From assembly GCA_025677815.1 (NCBI GenBank), contig JAIXMP010000007.1, positions 186,001-250,000 of the forward strand: a DNA stretch of 64,000 nucleotides, read 5' to 3'. This DNA is from Phascolomyces articulosus (taxonomy: Eukaryota; Mucoromycota; Mucoromycetes; Mucorales; Lichtheimiaceae). A program made the position numbers and the translations under genes. The notes beneath the pieces are model-generated. The model was not told the origin of the DNA. It did no database searches and was given only the letters and a program-made list of their open reading frames with translations. Positions 9,862 to 22,743 of this stretch are shown one piece after another; position 1 is the stretch's first letter, and every line of letters starts with the position of its first letter.

Positions 9862-12312
9862 TTAAGTGAACCATTGAGAATCGGTCAAGTCTGGTAAAAG
9901 AAGAGATTTACCATGACCCATATAGGCCAATTGTCGATTGGTTGTTACTGTTTGTCTATAGAGTCTTTCCAATGGAGGTTCTTCTGGTCGATGCTGTAAA
10001 GCTATATGTTAAAATTTCATCAATTATATATTTATAGATTGTTAGTATGGACTATAATTCTCCCCCCTACCTTAAAAATAAATTATTAAATAAACAATAC
10101 CCTACCTAGCATAACTGAATTAAGTTTTGTTGCTAATGCTTCCCGATTTGCTAAATCCATTAAATATGCCATTCTACTTGTACCAGGATCCGCATAAGCA
10201 AGAAGTGAAAATATTTCCTAACAACAATATATTTTAGCCAATACTGAAGCCGTTCATAACTCATAGATAGATGTAATTGGATCCATGTCAAAAAAAAAAA
10301 AATAGCAAAACTCATAATAAAACTTACTTTTAATCGTTCTTCTACTTCAGGTCTTTTATCATTTCGATATTCATATTTCAATCTTTGACCATACTCCATA
10401 ATACTATCTAATAGTACATCCCTTGCAGCTTCTTCATCTGAAAGAACCAATCCACTATCCATAAATCCATTACTTTCATTACTACTTTGACTTTGTCGAT
10501 TTCGTTTTTTTCTTGTAATTTCTTGTCTTTGTTGGTTCTCTTCATCATCATCAATATCCATGGCTTGATCCTCTTGGTCATCATCTGCATCATTCAACTG
10601 TACATCACCATCATCATCATCGTTATCATCGCTACTGCTTAATGAAGAAGAGGAAGTGGCTGATCGTAATGGTTTTTCATGAACATATAAACTATATTCT
10701 CGCACCATCTCGACAAATTTCCTTGCTTTTAATTCAAACATAATATCATGGGTATTTAAATTTTCTTGTTCCATACATTCCGGAAAATAGGATTTGGCAA
10801 GTTCGATGGCTGTATCGATATTCCCTTGTAATATGGCTGACCGGATATCTATTATATTCAATATATTTGTTAAATAGTCCTGCGTAGTATAATATAATTC
10901 CCTTCTCCCTCCCTCTCTCCAAAATCTCCAAGTCTAGAAATACAAATACTTACTTTGTCGCTTAAACATATCCTCTTCTTCTTTATCATCCACTTTTGAT
11001 GTTCCACTATGAGATAATTGAAGCGTTCGTCCAGAAGCATGCTTTATATCATTTAATGCTGCTTTGGCTGTACTCATATAACCTTGATAAACAAGATAAG
11101 ACATGACCAATCGATCCATGGATTCTCCTATATCCATCTTATTTTTCTTTTCTTTGACTTGAGTATATATTTCATTTTTTCGTTCCTAAGGATGATGGAT
11201 CGTTTTTTTTTTTTTTGATATATTAACACCTTTAGATTTAAGAAAAAAAATAGAATGGGTTTATCTCATCCTCTCTTTTGATATCTTTATTTTACCTTGA
11301 CATAATGAACGATATCAAATACAAATGGATCCTGTCCAAAATTCACTGTAACATGTTCACCAGGCGTACGTAAACCAACACATGGGTATAAATTCATTGA
11401 CGTTTTGAGTTTTCGGAACGCTATACCCAAATAGGTTCCGTTTTTGGTATAAAATGCCGTTTTATCTGCCATATTGATCCCACATCCAATTACATCACCT
11501 GTCGAAAAACGAGGTCCATATGTTTTTCCTGTACCAGATTCTTCAAATGAATGTCCATCATCACCATGGTATCCCCATGAATCATTATCCCAACCTATAC
11601 ATGTCATGAATCAATTTCTGGTTTACTTTTTCCCAATCCCTGTTAATTTTTATTTTTTTTTTTACCTGGTAATCGATCCAACCCATTCTTTCCAGAACAA
11701 AAACCCATTCCAATAAACCCATCTTCTCCTTTGGATATGATCTTCATTTCATAATAATAAATTCCACACTGACGTCTTATCGGAAAGTTGCTTCTAATAG
11801 AAGCTGCATGATTTTCAGTTTTACCAGGTCCTATAGATATATATATAATACATCATTCTATCAATTATATATTTCTAGATCTATGATTTCTTTATATAAA
11901 GTTTTTTTTTCAGATAATATATCATACCAGTATATACCAAATCATACCCTCCATTCTCTACTTCAAGATGACGTGACTTATCGTGACGATTCCATAAAGA
12001 TGGTAAACGTAGATCAGGTACTTCTCTTACATTGGATTTGGATTTATTTTGTGATTCTTGCTCTCGCTTTTGTTGTTGTTCTCGTAATAATGCAGCGTAA
12101 AGTGTATTTTGAAGATAAGCAGGAAGTTCTGGAGGATGAGTGGAAAGTGTTGTACAGCGTTGTCGTTTGGCACTTGAAGTATTTGCTGTTTGTAATAAAG
12201 GTAAGGGTGTCATGAGAGTAGTCGTAGTAGCAGTTACATGAGAAGAAAAAGAGTTATTTGAACTATTATTATTAATATTGCTGTTGTTGTTGTTGTTGTT
12301 GTTCAATGCCAT
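9862..12312 (-). CDS. VID30: GID/CTLH E3 ligase scaffold, Gid1/Vid30 (RanBP9/10-like)
   Basis: Central scaffold of the GID/CTLH ubiquitin ligase, which in yeast marks gluconeogenic enzymes for degradation; it acts in cytoplasm and nucleus. Seven exons were placed: 11928-12312, 11666-11830, 11296-11594, 10954-11185, 10328-10848, 10106-10217 and 9862-10001. Together they give 617 residues in one frame. Domain order: Asn/Ser/Thr-rich N-terminus (about 1-110); SPRY domain (about 140-280, with [20 protein letters not shown] and DVIGCGINM); LisH (about 299-335, [20 protein letters not shown]); CTLH (about 361-420, [16 protein letters not shown]); a Ser/Asp-rich acidic insert; then the CRA region ending [11 protein letters not shown]. 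The ATG at 12312 is the first in frame and precedes a poly-Asn run. This SPRY-LisH-CTLH-CRA order is diagnostic of Gid1/RanBP9. No sign of disruption. Confidence 0.9.
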
Positions 12313-13411
12313 TACGAGGGGAAGTTCTGAATGAGGGTACTGGGAGTTTTCTTCTTTTTAATACAAATAAGAAAAAAGAAGAAATCACACGTAAGTTTTA
12401 GGCGCACAGCGAAAAAAAAAAAAAAGAAGTTGGGGGGGAAGTTATCTCCTTTTCCTTACCAAAACACCCCCACCTCTTAATTCAAAAATTCATGCCCGCT
12501 TCAACGATGTTTTTGTTCGAAAGAACATCTTCTCGTTGGGACTAGAAACAACTTTGGTTTATAATAAAAAGTGGGTGTATGTTGTTGTCATCGTCATATT
12601 ATTAGAATAATTATATGTACCTTCATCAAAATCATATTAAACTTTATCTTTCAATTTTATTGATGGCAGACAGATAGCTACAATCAATTAGGAAATGAGA
12701 GTTTTTTTTTTTTATGCATTTATCTAATGGTAAGACGCAAAATAAGATTAGACATTCAATTTGATCTACAATATAAAATGTCTTAATTTTTATTATTATC
12801 TACATGGGTAATAAAATATTGATATTATTTTTTATGATATCCTCTACGTGAAAGTGGAAAAAAAAAAAAAGATAGCGTGGGATTATATTACATCAAAAAT
12901 CTTTTATAAGGTTTAGTGTGTGGCACCCATTTATTTTTTTGGTGTGATTATATAGTTTCGTAATATCACAACAAAATGATAAATAATAGTATGCTTAAGA
13001 ATAATTGGGTATAATATCGACACATCAAGTCAATATCATAGTATGACAGTCATTTTAATATACATTATGATAGAATGAAGAAAAAAGAACAAATATAAGT
13101 CTGATAAATGGTCATCAAGTTTAATATTCTGTGGTATGAAGGAATCATCAAATGCTTCTTTTCACAACCAATTCCTTATATAGAATAGAATTTGTGTAGT
13201 TGAATGTTTTACAAACATGCCAAATTTTTTTCTACTGTTCCCTTTCAACTTCTACCAATGCTGCTATCACACTAGATATATACAGATTTTGTTTTATCAA
13301 ATGTACATACATACACAAATAGGTCATGAGATAACCAATATTATATTATGAGTGACTCATTATAAAATAGAATGAACCTGCTTCTTCAAATCGAACCAGA
13401 AGTATGTTTGA

Positions 13412-13442
<31 letters not shown>

Positions 13443-14830
13443 GTACTATAACATGCAAAACATGCATCCAAACTGAAATACTTAATTCAATCTTACACTT
13501 TCAAGTCAGTCGAACCGACCGTACTCGGGTCATGTCAAAATTTTGGAGAATGCAAACCGCCTCCCGAACGGTCGGTCGCCCGAAATTTCCAGGGCTATCG
13601 TCGGTTATGTCATTATGATCACAACGTTTTGTTTTTTATATGTTATAGGTGATGGTAATAAACTAATTTCTTCATGACATGGTAATCATGTTTCAGTTCT
13701 TTAACGGATAGAAAAAAGTGTATAAACATTTATATTTTTTATGTGATAATATCGAAAGCAATATAAGATGAGATTATAAATAAATAAAATCGCATAAAAC
13801 ACAAAAATAATTATTATTATTAGTATCATCTTGACTTTCATGGCGATCTCGCCACCACTTATTACCCATAAAATAAAGTGCTCTTTTTTTCCTTTGGATT
13901 TAGAAAGAAAACTGGCATCCCACCCATAAACCATAAATAATACTGGGCTTTTGCATCATAATACCTACATAGAGTCGTTTATAATGCATCTATTTTTTTC
14001 AATATGGTATTCAATAGTGATGGATGAACTCTTATATAAATATACTATATTATTTTTTTTTTCTTTGGTAGACTGACGATTGAATACCGGGAATAATAAA
14101 ACGGGACTTGACGACCGACCGATCATTTTCGGGATTCACTTTTTTTCTCAGCTTTTTGATCGTCTACCGAACTTGGAAGCGGGTTCGGTCGGCCGTCTTA
14201 AAAGCCCTACTATTCTTTTTAATAGTAATAACTTTATGAAATAATGGTTTTATATAAGAAGAAAATTATAGTAGATAAGAGTATATCGAGCCCAGTATTT
14301 TCATATAAGATTCAAGCACGGCTTTTCAATGTGAAAATGCGGCCATACTGAATAGTATACAAATTAACTGATGAATATTTGAAGAAGTCATTACCATCAC
14401 GTACGACCAACAAAAACTTACAAAATTCGTACTAGCTATTATACAGATACAATACAAGTCAAGCTTGCATTCCTCGACTACCACACTAAAAGCTTGCACC
14501 ATTCTTCACCAGATATTGATATATATATATACAAAGTCTCCCAATAACGAACATCAAAGGTGAAAGTGGGTAATATAAGCATAGAGTGTTATAAAACTTT
14601 ATTTATAAAAAAAATAATCCATCGTTACGCAGATCCATTAATTACAGTTATTACTGATTTCGGCCCATAGGGGAAAAAAAGGTTCCTTTCGAAATACACT
14701 ATCATAGATAAGAAATTGTTGATCAAAATTTACACCCACAATTATAGAATATAAATTTAAATATAATTACGTAATTTATTTTTGGTTCATTTATTTATCT
14801 GTGATGATGGATGGATTGAAGAAGAACGTC
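12313..14830. other. Intergenic AT-rich region with two GC-rich islands
   Basis: No gene is supported. A 27-A run lies near 13,416-13,442. Two short islands, about 13,500-13,610 and 14,085-14,215, are much richer in G and C and both repeat the word GACCGACCG or its near variants, beside otherwise AT-rich sequence. They may be the remains of a small mobile element. The rest shows only homopolymers and chance frames. Confidence 0.4.
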
Positions 14831-14832
14831 GG

Positions 14833-15116
14833 TTAGAGTATAATGGCACTTTTGGTAACAGAAACATGCCAATACTGATTATTGTTTTTACCACATTTAC
14901 AAGTACACGTAGACGGCGTTCTACCACGCGATTGTGTTAACTAAACCATATATGGAGGGAGAAAATGCTGATACGAAATGTCTGCATGTGCCCCATAGGT
15001 AGTATCTGGAGAAACATCCACCATGCAACAAAAAGAATTAGTACTAAAAGGCAAGTTATGGATCACTTTTTGAATATACACTTTGTATCCTGCTGAAATT
15101 AAATAACATACCAGGG
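14833..15116 (-). pseudogene. Fragment of a decayed cysteine-rich protein gene
   Basis: Family not recognised. The minus strand reads GYKVYIQKVIHNLPFSTNSF and, after one in-frame TAG, continues in the same frame as STCTCKCGKNNNQYWHVSVT to a TAA at 14833-14835. The CxCxCG pattern followed by NQYWH looks like a small metal-binding module at a protein C-terminus. A CAG acceptor-like site precedes the segment at about 15,110, but no convincing upstream exon was found. The single stop would be explained by CAG to TAG. It could be a gene relic or part of a mobile element. Confidence 0.4.
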
Positions 15117-15640
15117 AAGAATTGTTTAGAATATTTAAGAACTAAAGCAATTTCAAGAAATCAACCCATGTATCTCATCATCTTCGGCTATTACTAGTTC
15201 TTTTTTTTATCATTTTAGTTAGATCTATTGATTATCCCACATTAATTCTTTCTTCCAAAAGTTAATATTTATGTTTTTATATATGTGTACACCCACCACT
15301 CAATAATAAAAAGTTGAATTATAAATTAGCAAATAAATATCCATGGTGGGAAAAAAAGATAATTGGTGTTTTTTTTTGAAGATAATAAAATAATAGTATA
15401 ATATAACCATTCTGTAATCAGAAGGAAGGGGGAAAAAAGCATTAAACCAAATAAATATATAATAAGAAATAAGAAAGCGAGGAGAGAGGAGGAGGAAATA
15501 AAAAACGCTAAATTATCAGAAGTAAACAAAAAAAGTAATATATAATAAAAATAATAAGCCGTATAACAAAAATCACAAAAAAAAGAAATATAGTAATAAT
15601 AGTAATAGTATATATAAATATGTATAATAGTTGCTGTTGC

Positions 15641-15681
<41 letters not shown>

Positions 15682-15820
15682 TGGGTGATGAAGATCAAAA
15701 GTGTAATAGCAATAGAGGGAAAAAGGGATATAAATATATAGTATAGTAGTACTTATGTATAAAAAAATAGTTGAATAATATATTAGCAACAGGATATAGA
15801 ATGCATTATTTCTGTGCTGT
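15117..15820. other. Downstream region of the RhoGAP gene with a (TTG)n tract
   Basis: AT-rich sequence containing a TTG/TGC trinucleotide repeat at about 15,628-15,680. It reads as poly-Gln in one minus frame but lies downstream of the RhoGAP stop, so it is probably a 3' untranslated or intergenic microsatellite. Confidence 0.5.
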
Positions 15821-18800
15821 TTATTGTTGCTGCGATCCAGTTGTTGTTGCATTGGATGATTTGGGTGGCATGGGAGATAATCCTTTAAACATATGTTGTG
15901 CTGATTCTTGATCTTCATCTTCGTCATCAGAAACAACAGTGGATTCTTGTCCTTTTAATAATTCAAGGTCATCCACATCTTCATCGTCTTCATCAAATAC
16001 GGCTGCGCCTAATATAAACAATAAGATTATTTTGTTGTTAATAACCCATCGTAAAAATGTCCAGTGTGAAATATTCAACCCGGTAGATAATAACAATAAT
16101 GAACAAATTCTTACCATTCATGCCTTTTTCCATGGACACAATAGCATTTGGTGCACCATCCATGTAATGAACACTATTACGGTTGCTTCGACCAAACTCT
16201 TCTCGAAGTCGTAAAGTTGCTTTTCGCTCAATACGTATGGGTGGTGGAGTTTGTTGCATTTGATGCTGTTGACGCTGTTCTATGACAATAGCAGTTGTTG
16301 TAGTTGCTGTTTCCTTGGCGTATTCTTCAATAGTATCTTCTTCCTCATCGTCAGTATCATCTTCAAGCATACGTGGAGCGGCATCACCATCCTCAGTTGT
16401 CCAGAAGATATATTCAAATTCACTCATGAACAAATTGAAAATAGTGGCAGGAACACCCAATGTAGGTGAAAAGACAATGCTCACGTTTCGCATGGTCATT
16501 TTATTCACATCAGAATGTCGAATAACACGAATAAGATGGGCTGTCAATGCACGCAAGAGTGTATAATTTGCCAATGGAAGTAAAGAAACAAGACGACCAA
16601 GTTCGTTGACACGATCTTTACGATCGAGGAAATCTATCAATTTATCAAAAATAAATTCAATGTTGTAATTTAATTAGTTACTGATAATGATATATATACA
16701 ATATTATAGAAAAATTGATTCTTACCAATAACATGCATAAAATCATTTCGATGTTCGCGTGTGAGCACGGTCGTAGGCAATTCACGTAACCACATTTTCA
16801 ATAATCCGGCAATAGCATGAACATCATATTCTTCTTTTGCTGCTAATAAATTAATATCACCTTCTTGATTGAACTTTTGTTTCAGTCGTTGCATGACCAT
16901 ATTGCTTCCACTGAGACGATACAAGCCTTCTTCCATCACAGCATTTTTTGCATCCAAATATTCAATACATCGATAGACAATAGCTGGTAATTCATAGTTA
17001 TCTGATACACGTGCAACTCGAACAGCATCTTCAAGGGGAACACCAAACACACGTTTACTGTGGTTCTTGTCAGTATCTTCTGAATGACGTTCGCTAGAAT
17101 CATTGGAAGAACGTGAGAGCAAACCACGGAATCCTGAAGGCCCATTGCTAACACGAGGAGGTGTATTATTTTCTGCTGACAGAGTCGTTCCACTGAGGTT
17201 GCCATGATTATTATTATAAACTGTGGTTGATGACAAGTTGTTGTCATTGTTGTTGTTATTGCTACTGAACATCTTTTTACCCCACATGGTGACACGATTG
17301 GCCTTTTGTTTGACTTTTCTATCATTGGAAGGACCTTCATATGAGCTACTAAGCATATCCTCACTACTACGATGGGAGCCTGGACCAGGAGATACCATAT
17401 TAGCGCGTAAACGAGATGGATCTTCTTCGTCATTACCGCTGGCAGAACTTCGTCTAGGGGGTGTTGTATGAGGTGGTGGTGGAGGAGGAGAGGAAGGTGT
17501 ATTGCTACCATTAAATACAGGTGTCGCATGTATACTTGGCATGGATGTTGAAAGAAATGCAGTCGATGATCCGGCACTACTATCAGTTGAAGCAGAGGGT
17601 GTTAAACCTACACCTCCAATAGTAGTATTTGATGGGTCATCCATACCATTCGATGATGAAGAAGGCGGCGGTATAGGAATAGAAGGAGCTGAGGTTAATT
17701 TATCCATATCGGCACCTTGGTGTGGATGGTCACCATTCTTTATATTCTTGATAGGTGCAGCAGCAACAGGACGAATTTCGCCTTTGGACACTTTACGTTG
17801 TTTTTCCATCTTTTTATTACTGCTACTATTGCTATTACTGCTGCTGATGCTGTTGTTGTTGTTGTTACTGTTATTATTATTACTGCTATTGTTACTGTTA
17901 TTGTTGATCTTTTTTGATACATTATTATGATCAAATCGAATATTATTAAATAAAGCTTCCACCCATTCATCACGTTCTTCATCCGAGTTGGCACATAAAA
18001 TATGCTTCACAACACCACTAGGACCAGATCTTTTTTGTTCGAGAATTAAAAAGGCATGGCGATAAACTCCTGTTTCTTCATTACCAGGTGCTTGGCGTCC
18101 AAGTTGGGCGTTTGTTAACTTTATTGCACCTAGATAACTTCCATCTTTCTGCAAGATGAAATAGAATGATAATATTAAAAAAAAATATGATGTAAATAAG
18201 GGATCTTTTTTTTGATTTTCGTATCACCATCCACAAAAAAAAAAAGGAGGGGGGAGGAAGGATGATCAAAAGCCTAGAACTTACAGATTCATAATATTCA
18301 AGTGCGGCGCCCTTAATTTTAAAATAGCGAGTTTTCCAGCCACCAAAATTCTTTCCCCGTTTTGTAAGATAACCTGCTTTTCGACCTGTACGCTGTAAGA
18401 AAAGAAATGATTAGATTGAATTATATCAAGTTAATAAACATCATCATGAATTTGAATGGGAAAAAGAAAAAAAAAAGAAAGAGAGAAAGAAACTTTACAT
18501 GATAATTATCACGCTCAATAACATTAGTAGTTAAAAATTCACAAACGTCTGAGATATTGGTGTAGGGCAAAGAAATAATATGTTGTAAATATTGCTCCAG
18601 TGCAACCTGTATCATAATTAAATAAATTCATGCAAAAATAGAAATTAGAAAATAGGAAAAAAAAATTAATATTTGTGTAACCCTTTCTTTTTTGTCTGGT
18701 CTCTCTCTTTATGTTACCTTTCGCTGATCAATTTTACTGGGTGCTCGACTACTGGTTGAAAATAATTGTTTATCAGGTAACTTGCCAACTTTACTTCTGA

Positions 18801-20236
18801 CATGACCTTGTGCCTTGATCTACATTATTATTGTTTGTTTGTTTTTTAGTGTTAGATTTTCATCTTTTTTTTTTCTGTCGATTTTTCCTTTTTTTACGCC
18901 CTTTCCCATAACTTAAAACTGAAATGGATCTAAAATGTACCTTGGTATCCAAAGCAATAAAATCAGAATAAAGTTTTTGAACACGCCAAAGCTCTTCATA
19001 TTCTGTACCTCGCTTACCAACGGAAATAACAAAAGAAACTAACTCACGACCTCTATCATTGGTGGTAATATTAGATCCAATCACTTTAACCATGACACTA
19101 TTAATATTTTTAGCTGTCAAGGTTGCTTTTTCCTCATCTTGAGGAGGTGGATATTGATATACTGGTTGTTGTTGTTGTTGTTTTACAGGTTCATCCTCAT
19201 CCATATCATCCTCTGTTTCTTCATCCAAACCCAAAGGATCACCAATAATCATACTTTCACGTTTATTGGCTCGTGAAGAATTGGTTGGTATCACCAATGC
19301 ACCATCTGAAAAGGAAGATGTTTTGGGAGTACGAAGCATGATGGTAGGTGATGTAGGTCTCATGGATGGATCATATTCAGTTGTATGACGTGGCATAGGT
19401 TCTTGTCCTTGTTGTTGTTGACGCGCAGCTGCTTTTCTATGCACGTCTAATACAGATGAGGATTTACTTGCAGATGGAACGCCATAATATCCACGTGGTG
19501 GCTGTTGCTGTTGCTGCTGATGTTGCGCTTGTTGTGGTATTGGTTGTTGTTGTACTGATTGTTGTTTTTGCTGTTGTTGAGATGGTCGTTGATGTTGCTT
19601 TTGTTGCTCCTTTTTCTGAATTGAGGATTGATATTGGGCATACAAATGAGCATCTTTTTCAATAATAGCTTGTGGAGAAGTAGGTGTTTGTGGTGGAGGA
19701 GGTGTAGATGGAGGAGGTGAAGCAGGTGTTGAAGGTCTTCGATCCAAAATAGCAGGTGGAGGGAGAGGAGGGGATGTTCTACCCTGATGATGAGCATAAT
19801 GATGATGTTCATCCATAAGAATAGAAGTATTCACTGTAGGGTGTTGTGGATGAGAAGGAGGAATAATATGTCGATAAGGTGATCGTGGTGGTAGTGTAGG
19901 TTGAGTTTGATCATTTTCTAAAATTTCTTTTGTTTTTTCGGCCGAAATCAGTACTGCTTGCTGCTGCTGCTGTTGTTGTTGTAAAAACTCTTTATTACTA
20001 TGAACAAGTTTATGCTCGAGGTGACTGATTCTGTCACGGAGACCATCACGTTCAGCTGCAAGAATGGCATTGTCTTTTTGAAGATTCTGAATCATGACGC
20101 GTTGTTTTTCAATAATCTTCCATAACTGATCGCCTTGGACCTGAATATGTTGACTTGTGGTCGTCGTCGTTGTTGTCTTTGTTGGCGGTGCTGAAACATT
20201 GTTACCATAGACTGCCACTTCTTGTTGTCGGGTCAT
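15821..20236 (-). CDS. BEM3: Bem3-type Rho GTPase-activating protein (PX-PH-RhoGAP)
   Basis: Predicted GAP that stimulates GTP hydrolysis by Rho/Cdc42-type GTPases at growth sites and is held at membranes by phosphoinositides. Seven exons (18941-20236, 18718-18819, 18499-18606, 18285-18392, 16726-18148, 16115-16633, 15821-16008) give 1,247 residues. Domains: short coiled coil (about 35-85); Pro/Gln-rich linker; PX (about 380-500, VMVKVIGSNITTNDRGRELV); PH (about 502-600, KAGYLTKRGKNFGGWKTRYF); a long Ser/Asn-rich linker; RhoGAP (about 897-1090, VFGVPLEDAVRVA...). The arginine finger is intact in EEGLYRLSGSN. The C-terminus is acidic. The PX-PH-RhoGAP order matches yeast Bem3. The start is ATG at 20236 (MTRQQEVAVYG). 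Polyglutamine and poly-Asn tracts are unusually long. The exact GTPase partner is inferred from the family. Confidence 0.88.
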
Positions 20237-21578
20237 TATTTATACGAAAAGAGAGAGAAATAATAGTAGTAGGATGATGATATTATTTTAATAATAATAT
20301 TAAGATATAAAATGAAAGGAAAGGGTATATATAATTATTATATAATAAATATATATATTGTTTTATATGAAAGGAGAGGAAAAGGGTTTAGAGATAAAAG
20401 AAAAAAAAAGGTTAATTATAAATTGGATATAAAAAAAAAGGACTTTTTCTTTTATTTTTTACTCTTTCTTCAATAATTGATAAAATGCTGATAACTTGAT
20501 ATGATACTTCTCTCTCTCTTTCTATATAAAAATATATAAAAAAGAAAGAGAGAAAGAAAAAAAGAGGGGGAGAAATTCAGTGAAAAGGAGGAGTTGCCCT
20601 TATAATAATTATAACACAAAAAAAACTCATTATTATGATTGAATTAACTATCTAATCTTAATAGTCAAGTGTTATATAATGTATAACCGAAACAGTCATT
20701 GTTGGTGCATCGTATGACAAGCAATTAGGCATCTTATTGTCCTTCGTTTTTTATGATTCCGCACAAAAAAAAAAAAGGGCTTTTAAGCATTCAAAATGTT
20801 GTGAAACCATTTCATCCCATTCAATATCAATTTGCAAATATGTTTAGCTGAGTTATCATTTTTCAATACTTGAACTTTACCGTAGTATTTTGACAAATAC
20901 CTTTTTTAATAAGCCCGCGTAACCTCTTCTGTGAATTACTGCTGTCGTTGGTGTTTTTTTTAAAGGGAGACTCTTTCTTGAAAAGGGAGGTAAAAACGGA
21001 GGGGAATAATAACTAGGTTAATTCTCACACACACACACACACACACACAAGCTCTGACTAGTTGATTGATCTCTCATTCTATCTATCATTTAGATATATA
21101 TATATGTACATTGAACTTTCTTTTTTATATTTATAAAAACAAGAAGATTTCAAACTTGTTGGTCTAGTCTCAAATCATGCAGTATCACTAAGTCTAAAAT
21201 AAAGAATCAGCCCCAAAAAAAAAGTCATATATAAAACTGGAAGATCCCCTTATCATCCCAAAACTGATCGGGGGGGGGAATCGCATGTTTCTTCACTTAT
21301 TACATGCGTTTTTTTACTTGACACCATATGTTTATTTTTGTATATCTTACAAAGTATAGCCTATCTTCCAATTTGGCAACATACTTTGTTGCCAACTTTT
21401 TTGATCCATTATCTGATTCCCTTTTGTCATCATAACGAACTTATCTTTTTCTTCTTTTTTTATTATAGATAGACTAATTCATATATTCAATACCAAAGTA
21501 ACGAATTGTATATATATTACAATAAAATGTCTTCTTTTTTTATTATTATTACTAATATTTATCATTATTACTTTTCTT
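20237..21578. other. Intergenic region between the RhoGAP and Gir2-like genes
   Basis: Upstream region of the RhoGAP gene with A/G-rich tracts, homopurine runs near 20,540-20,570, and a dinucleotide repeat at 21,025-21,049. No gene is supported. Confidence 0.5.
21025..21049. repeat. (CA)n microsatellite
   Basis: About 12 uninterrupted CA units, read directly from the sequence. Confidence 0.9.
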
Positions 21579-22743
21579 TTAATCCTCAGTACCAAATTGT
21601 CGCCATACAGCATTATCATCATTATCATCATCATTAGATTGTACTTGTTCTTCTTTTTCATATTGTGATGCATCGACAGATACGTCTCCTTCTTCCATAT
21701 ATTTCGTATCTGATAATGCTAATGTCTTGTCTTGTTCAAACAATTGTCGACCTAAAACAAAAAAAAAAAGTTATTCTTTTGACTAAGTATCACGCTCTTT
21801 TTTTACTCTCACTTTCTCTCCTTAATCATCCTTCATCATTTGATCTTTTTTTCTCTTACCTGTTAATTTATTTTTGAGCTCTTTTGCACGTGCCTTCTTT
21901 TCTTCACTCTCTTGTTCGGCCAATTCCTTTTCAAACTTGGCTCTCCATTCTTGGAATCGTTCCCACGTCAACTTGGTACCGCGGAATCGAGCATTTTCAA
22001 TTTCTTCTTCTTTACGAATACGTTCTAAATCGGCTTCTTCCTTGGATCGTTGTGTATCTTCCACGATTTGATTTAATTCTTCTTTAGCAAGTGATGCCAT
22101 GGTAAAAATCATCACCATACCTAATGATTCCTCAGCCTATATATATATATATATATATATAAACAATCCATGCCATCCAAATAAATAAAAGCTCTCCTTG
22201 TCTATATCTTAAAAAAAGATCTTAGATATGAATATGCTTAAATGGTATTTTTACCCCAGTTTTGATGGCATCCATCACTCTTTGTTTTTGTGCATCCGTC
22301 AATCTGCCTTCGGTTACATCTACACTATATTCTGGTAATTCATCGGGATACGTGGGGGTATATTTGACCCACAATGAGAGGGCACCTATATTATATAACA
22401 TAATATTTAATGATTTAATTTATCGTAAGAGTTGAGAAAAAAAGAAATATTATATAATTAACAAATAATAATAACACGTACATGGATGTTCTTCATCTTG
22501 TTCATCGGGAAAAATGGCGATTCGAAACTCTTTTTCATCGATCTCTATTTATTTGATATAGCAGATAAAGTTGAAATAAGTGAACTGAGACGTTCCTATA
22601 ATGACATCAAGAATTCTCTCCCCCCCCCCTCCCCTGAATTATCGTTTACCTTCAAATTCTTCGGGATATATAGATTGAAGAGCTTCTAATTCATTTTGTT
22701 GTTCTTCCAAATAATCTAAACCATTTTCCCAAAATAATACCAT
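21579..22743 (-). CDS. GIR2: RWD-domain protein, Gir2/RWDD1-like (DRG family regulatory protein)
   Basis: Small acidic RWD protein that in other eukaryotes pairs with the translational GTPase DRG2 (yeast Rbg2) and binds Gcn1, linking it to ribosomes and amino-acid stress. Five exons (22650-22743, 22482-22544, 22255-22385, 21860-22136, 21579-21751) encode 245 residues. The RWD domain fills the first half: DYLEEQQNELEALQSIYPEE, then FRIAIFPDEQDEE and the YP-containing YTPTYPDELP. A charged helix follows (about 120-190, EELNQIVEDTQRSKEEADLE and LTWERFQEWRAKFEKELAEQ), the DFRP region typical of RWDD1. The tail is acidic and ends DNAVWRQFGTED. The start is ATG at 22743 (MVLFWENGLDYL). Introns are short; one at 22137-22254 contains a (TA)n repeat. 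Confidence 0.88.

Noticed and set aside
15508..15936. Minus-strand frame with a long polyglutamine run
   Set aside because: It overlaps the 3' end of the RhoGAP gene in another frame, has no family motif, and the polyglutamine comes from a (TTG)n microsatellite.
17223..17994. Several plus- and minus-strand frames inside the RhoGAP gene
   Set aside because: They are shadows of the Asn/Ser-repeat region of the real minus-strand exon; no independent motif.
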